Shown here: in pieces, positions 13,804 through 17,072 of the stretch
Layout: each line of letters starts with the position of its first letter
Numbering within the stretch: position 1 is the first letter of the stretch
NCBI GenBank assembly: GCA_018712125.1
Contig: DVHM01000188.1
Location: forward strand, 1 to 17,072
Reading direction: 5' to 3'
Length of the DNA: 17,072 bases
DNA from: Pullilachnospira_A gallistercoris
GTDB taxonomy: Bacteria; Bacillota; Clostridia; Lachnospirales; Lachnospiraceae
The notes under the pieces: model-generated
The model's database searches: none
What the model was told of the DNA's origin: nothing
What the model saw: only the letters and a program-made list of their open reading frames with translations
Program-made: the position numbers and the translations under genes

Positions 13804-13832
13804 ATTTTAACAGCGTGATGATGGAAATGCAA
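13804..13832 (-). promoter_or_regulatory. Promoter of the nagB-GH20-nagA operon
   Basis: On the minus strand: TTGCAT (13832-13827), a 17-base spacer, then TAAAAT (13809-13804), preceded by TGT, an extended -10. Transcription would start near 13797 with a leader of about 75 bases. Confidence 0.5.
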
Positions 13833-13910
13833 TAGAAAACAAAAATATTTTCCGTTTTTAAAGTAAAAAAGAAAATAATTTTCAAAACAGAGAGAAACCA
13901 TGTAAGATCC

Positions 13911-13940
13911 TTGCCAACAGCGCAGTCTCTTGCGTATAAT
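13911..13940 (+). promoter_or_regulatory. Promoter of the MoxR-DUF58 operon
   Basis: TTGCCA (13911-13916), an 18-base spacer and a perfect TATAAT (13935-13940). Transcription would start near 13947, 24 bases before ATG 13971. Just upstream is the palindrome GAAAAT-A-ATTTTC (13871-13883) in an AT-rich stretch, which may be an operator or chance. Confidence 0.7.
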
Positions 13941-13970
13941 GAAAGAAGCAAAACGCGGAGGGATCGGGAT

Positions 13971-14903
13971 ATGGAAGAGAAGATACTGGAAAAAATCCGG
14001 GAAAATATCGGGAAAGTCATGATTGGAAACGAGCATACCACAGCGCTGGTGCTGACCTGTATGCTGGCGGAGGGGCATATCCTTCTGGAGGATGTGCCGG
14101 GTACGGGAAAGACCGTTATGGCCAAGGCGCTGGCAAAATCGCTGGGCGGAACTTTCGGGCGGATTTCCTTTACGCCGGACATGCTGCCCTCGGATGTGAC
14201 TGGGCTGAATTATTTCGACGCGAAACAGGGGGAGTTTGTGTTTTCCCCCGGACCGGTGTTCGCGCATATTCTGCTGGCGGACGAGATCAACCGGGCGACG
14301 CCGAAGACCCAGAGCAGTCTGCTGGAGTGCATGGCGGAGCGACAGGTGACGGTGGACGGCGTGACGAGAAAGCTGGAGGAACCTTTTCTTGTGATTGCCA
14401 CGGAAAATCCTCTGGAAAATCTCGGCACCTTTCCGCTGCCGGAGGCACAGCTGGACCGTTTTCTCATGAAAATTTCCATGGAAAATCTGACGAGGGAGCA
14501 GGAGATCGCCATGGTGGACCGTTTCCTGGTGGAGGAGCCTCTGGAGAATCTGGAGCCGGTCTGCAGCGCGCAGGAGGCAGCCGAACTGCAGAGGCAGTGC
14601 CGCCAGGTAAGAATCAGCGGGGAACTGAAGGACTATATGGTGCGGATCATCCATGCCACCAGGGAACATTCCATGACGCTCTGCGGAGCGAGCCCGAGAA
14701 GCACCATCGCCTTTGTGCGGGCGGCTCAGGGATTTGCCATGGTGCAGGGAAGAGACTATGTGGTGCCCGAGGATATCAAGGCAGTGGCGGTTCCGGTGCT
14801 GGCTCATCGACTGGTGCTTAACCAGGCGGCGGATGATCGGGGCGCGGAGCGCGTGATCGGGGATATTCTGGATCGGGAGAGCGTTCCAACGGAGCAGTGG
14901 TAG
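13971..14903 (+). CDS. MoxR family AAA+ ATPase
   Basis: The 310-residue cytoplasmic ATPase has Walker A G44-T-G-K-T48, Walker B I-L-L-A-D104-E105, sensor 1 in I-A-T-E-N146, an arginine-finger region L-D-R-F, and a sensor 2 segment A-S-P-R-S-T in the C-terminal lid. MoxR proteins act as chaperones that remodel or mature partner proteins, often with VWA or DUF58 partners. The start is ATG 13971 after GGAGGG (13957-13962); an in-frame TTG at 13911 overlaps the -35 box and cannot be right. One base separates its stop from the DUF58 gene, so the two are cotranscribed and probably translationally coupled. Confidence 0.92.
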   Translation: MEEKILEKIRENIGKVMIGNEHTTALVLTCMLAEGHILLEDVPGTGKTVMAKALAKSLGGTFGRISFTPDMLPSDVTGLNYFDAKQGEFVFSPGPVFAHILLADEINRATPKTQSSLLECMAERQVTVDGVTRKLEEPFLVIATENPLENLGTFPLPEAQLDRFLMKISMENLTREQEIAMVDRFLVEEPLENLEPVCSAQEAAELQRQCRQVRISGELKDYMVRIIHATREHSMTLCGASPRSTIAFVRAAQGFAMVQGRDYVVPEDIKAVAVPVLAHRLVLNQAADDRGAERVIGDILDRESVPTEQW

Positions 14904-14904
14904 G

Positions 14905-16173
14905 ATGAGACTTCTATTGATTTTTCTGGCGGGGGCGGCGGTTTTTTATCTGCAGCGCCTCCTGTACAAACGCATATGGGACCGGGGCCTGGACGTCCGC
15001 GTGAGGTTCGGCGACGCCTTTGTCTACGAGGGAGAGACTACGGAGATTACGGAGGAGATCGTCAACGACAAGGGATTTCCTCTGCCGGCTCTGGAGATCC
15101 GTTTCGCCCTGGACCGGAATCTGTCCTATCTGCGGGAGAGTGCGGAAAATGCCAGCCTTTCGGATAAGAATTACCGGAGAGATGTCTTTTCGCTTTTTTC
15201 CAGGCAGAAGAAGATCCGTACCTTTGCGCTGGCCTGTGAAAAGAGAGGATATTACCGGATCGATGAGGCAGAACTGGTGGGGTATGATTACTTTTTTCAG
15301 AAAAAATATTACGATACCCGGACGCAGCACACCGCGATCTACGTGTATCCGCATCTGGCGGACGTGCGGAGGATTCGAAACGTGTGTCTGGCAATCACGG
15401 GCATGCGTCCCGTCCGCAATCCCCTGTATCAGGATCCTTTCGCTTTCGCCGGTATCCGCAGTTATGACCGCTCCGATCCCATGAACCGCATCAACTGGAA
15501 GGCCTCCGCGAAGAGCGGGGAGTGGATGGTCAACCAGTTTGACGCTACCACGGATTTCTCTGTGCGATGTCTGCTGGACACGGCGGACGACTATATTCTG
15601 ACCAGTCCCCATCTGGTGGAGGAGAGCATTTCCATCGCTGCGGCCCTGGCTGCAGAGCTTCTGGCCGGCCGGACGGACGTGGATATTCTGGGAAACGGGG
15701 AGTACCTAGAACCGGCGGAGGGCTTGTCGGAAAGAACGGCAGATGCCGCGGGAAAACTGGCGCCCCGTCAGTTGGAAATCTCTCTGCGGGGCGGATCCGG
15801 CGGTCTGCAGGAGATGTACCGGCGGCTGGCCTGCATTGAGACAGGGCATGTGTGCTGTGATATGGCGGAACTGCTGGCGGCGGAGACAGACCGGATCCGG
15901 CCGGATTGTCTGTATGTGCTGATCTCGAAAAATTATGACGCGAAGATGCGGGAGGCCGCCTGGGCACTGGCGGAGGCCGGCGCCCGGCTTCTGTGGATCC
16001 GTCCGGTGGACGCCGGGGAGACTGCGAGGGCAAACGGGGAGGCCGTGAGGGGAACCGGGGAGGCAGCGGAAGGAACCGGCGAGGCGGCCAAAGGTGTCAG
16101 CGGATCCGGGACCGGGGATGTTGCCGGGACAAAGGCAGGATTTCGTCTGATGGATTGGGAGGTGGAACCGTGA
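14905..16173 (+). CDS. DUF58 domain-containing membrane-anchored protein
   Basis: The 422-residue protein starts with one hydrophobic segment (about 2-20), then a beta-rich region (30-150) with the paired-basic turn typical of DUF58 proteins, then the DUF58 signature: F-A-G-I-R-S-Y-D-R-S-D ... I-N-W-K-A-S-A (180-202) followed by W-M-V-N-Q-F. This C-terminal part has a von Willebrand A-like fold and is the usual partner of a MoxR ATPase. A G-E-A-A-rich linker of three seven-residue repeats (about 376-396) separates it from the last residues. The stop overlaps the GTG start of the next gene (16170-16173). The biological target of the module is not known from the sequence. Confidence 0.88.
   Translation: MRLLLIFLAGAAVFYLQRLLYKRIWDRGLDVRVRFGDAFVYEGETTEITEEIVNDKGFPLPALEIRFALDRNLSYLRESAENASLSDKNYRRDVFSLFSRQKKIRTFALACEKRGYYRIDEAELVGYDYFFQKKYYDTRTQHTAIYVYPHLADVRRIRNVCLAITGMRPVRNPLYQDPFAFAGIRSYDRSDPMNRINWKASAKSGEWMVNQFDATTDFSVRCLLDTADDYILTSPHLVEESISIAAALAAELLAGRTDVDILGNGEYLEPAEGLSERTADAAGKLAPRQLEISLRGGSGGLQEMYRRLACIETGHVCCDMAELLAAETDRIRPDCLYVLISKNYDAKMREAAWALAEAGARLLWIRPVDAGETARANGEAVRGTGEAAEGTGEAAKGVSGSGTGDVAGTKAGFRLMDWEVEP
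16030..16092 (+). repeat. 21-bp tandem repeat in the DUF58 gene, three copies
   Basis: The units are 16030-16050, 16051-16071 and 16072-16092, encoding A-N-G-E-A-V-R, G-T-G-E-A-A-E and G-T-G-E-A-A-K. More G/S/T-rich codons follow to about 16135. The repeat lies in a probably disordered linker and keeps the reading frame. Confidence 0.75.
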
Positions 16174-17072
16174 AAAAGAGAACCGTGTCGGTGGAAACCT
16201 GGCTTTTGTCGGTGCTTTCCTGGCTGTTTGATCTCTGCGTTCTTCTGGTTTTCTATCTGATCGCGGGAGAATTTCTGACCGGTAATTTGGAGACCTTTAC
16301 CCGGTGGATGATTGGCGGCCTCTACCTGATCTTTCCGCTGGCTCTCAGCCAGATCGGAATCGCGAGAGCTGGAGGTTTTTTCCGCTACCTGGTGCTGGCG
16401 GCGGCAGGTATCGGAGTCACATGGATGCTGACGGAAAATATATTGACTACGGCCCTGACGTTCCTGATTTTTGCCATCCGGGCAGGCGCCCGGATTCAGC
16501 TGGGAAAAATCCGGCGGGAGATGGCCGAGATGCCCGGCGGGATCGAGGCCGGGGAGGCAGTGGCGCTGGAGGAGATACCGACCGTTCTGGATGTGCCGAG
16601 GATACCGGTCTTTGGTATTTTCGCGGCGGGATATGCCTTCCTGCTCTTCGCGGGACGGACCGATCATCTGGAAGGAATGACAATGCTTGCGGTATTGGGA
16701 ATGCTCTTTTTCTTCCTTTACCGATTTGCCGACGGGATGGAGGATTTTGTGGAGCAGCGGCGTCGGAATGCCAATGTCCCGGTCAAATCTCTGCGGCGGA
16801 CAGGGTGGAGAATCTTTCTGATCTTTTTCCTGGTTCTGACTGTGCTTGTACTTCCTGTGGCGCGGTTTGCCGGGGAACCGCTGGCGGATATCCACATGGA
16901 GCAGCGGCGGCAGGAACCGGCTGCCGAGGAAACGGCTGTGCAGCAGGAGGAGATTTCCCGGAGCCAGGAGACGGGAGATCCCCAGGAAGCCCTGGAAAAT
17001 CTGGCGGAGCCGCCGAAATGGCTGGCGGATTTCTTCCGCGTTTCCCAGGTGGCGGTAGTGCCGCTGGTGGTT
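16170..17072 (+). CDS. Multi-spanning membrane protein of the MoxR-DUF58 operon (3' end outside window)
   Basis: A frame opens at GTG 16170, overlapping the DUF58 stop by four bases, and runs without a stop to the window edge: 301 codons. The protein begins MKKRTVSVETWLLSVLSWLF and has hydrophobic segments near residues 14-34, 45-64, 72-88, 90-104, 146-161, 169-185 and 213-231, with another possibly starting near 291. Between 235 and 285 lies an acidic/Gln-rich stretch, likely outside the membrane. No motif ties it to a named family in what is visible. By position it matches the membrane proteins, sometimes fused to transglutaminase-like or DUF4129 domains, that accompany MoxR and DUF58 genes; the missing end would decide. 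Confidence 0.75.
   Translation, partial: MKKRTVSVETWLLSVLSWLFDLCVLLVFYLIAGEFLTGNLETFTRWMIGGLYLIFPLALSQIGIARAGGFFRYLVLAAAGIGVTWMLTENILTTALTFLIFAIRAGARIQLGKIRREMAEMPGGIEAGEAVALEEIPTVLDVPRIPVFGIFAAGYAFLLFAGRTDHLEGMTMLAVLGMLFFFLYRFADGMEDFVEQRRRNANVPVKSLRRTGWRIFLIFFLVLTVLVLPVARFAGEPLADIHMEQRRQEPAAEETAVQQEEISRSQETGDPQEALENLAEPPKWLADFFRVSQVAVVPLVV

Noticed and set aside
13911..13970. TTG 13911 as start of the MoxR ATPase
   Set aside because: It coincides with the -35 box, and TATAAT lies inside the would-be coding stretch; ATG 13971 has GGAGGG eight bases upstream.

Overview
The window reads as chromosomal DNA of an anaerobic, probably gut-dwelling Firmicute of the Lachnospiraceae type. This is inferred from strong AGGAGG ribosome binding sites, Gram-positive-style NagA/NagB, an anaerobic sulfatase-maturase-type radical SAM enzyme, an Rpn nuclease with lysine/glutamate repeats, and the moderate-to-high GC codon use. 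No rRNA, tRNA, CRISPR array, IS element or replication origin was found.

Layout. (1) 1-1943, plus strand: the 3' end of a sugar ABC transporter operon (end of a binding protein, a MalF-type permease, an unusually short MalG-type permease); no ATPase gene is visible. (2) 1941-4264, plus: a 20-bp tandem direct repeat resembling LytTR-regulator sites, then a membrane-anchored DUF4230 protein and an RsmF-type rRNA methyltransferase. (3) 4182-6351: a LysR regulator (minus), whose 3' end overlaps the methyltransferase gene, diverging from an anSME-type radical SAM/SPASM enzyme. (4) 6392-7660, plus: a promoter, a highly structured leader and an Rpn-family nuclease gene that carries a 24-bp tandem repeat and a good in-frame internal start. 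(5) 7608-8462, minus: an aldo/keto reductase, diverging from an MFS transporter (8610-9818, plus). (6) 9926-13722, minus: an amino-sugar operon in the order nagB, intracellular GH20 hexosaminidase, nagA, with a promoter and candidate operator upstream and a terminator that spans the nagA stop codon. (7) 13971-17072, plus: MoxR AAA+ ATPase, DUF58 protein and a multi-spanning membrane protein cut by the window edge, in tightly coupled order behind a near-consensus promoter.

How it fits together. The GH20 enzyme, NagA and NagB form a cytoplasmic route from beta-linked GlcNAc glycosides through GlcNAc-6-phosphate to fructose-6-phosphate; the uptake system and kinase are not here. The ABC permeases (1-1943) and the sulfatase maturase would fit a lifestyle based on host or plant glycans, but that is inference. 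The MoxR-DUF58 set is a conserved module usually linked to protein folding, metal insertion or envelope functions.

Most worth a second look is the rpn locus. Its leader holds a chain of mutually exclusive pairings (A:B, B:C, C:D, D:Shine-Dalgarno) that could switch translation of the nuclease, and the gene carries a well-placed internal ribosome binding site and ATG that would give a separate 125-residue C-terminal protein, as reported for intragenic antitoxins of E. coli Rpn proteins.
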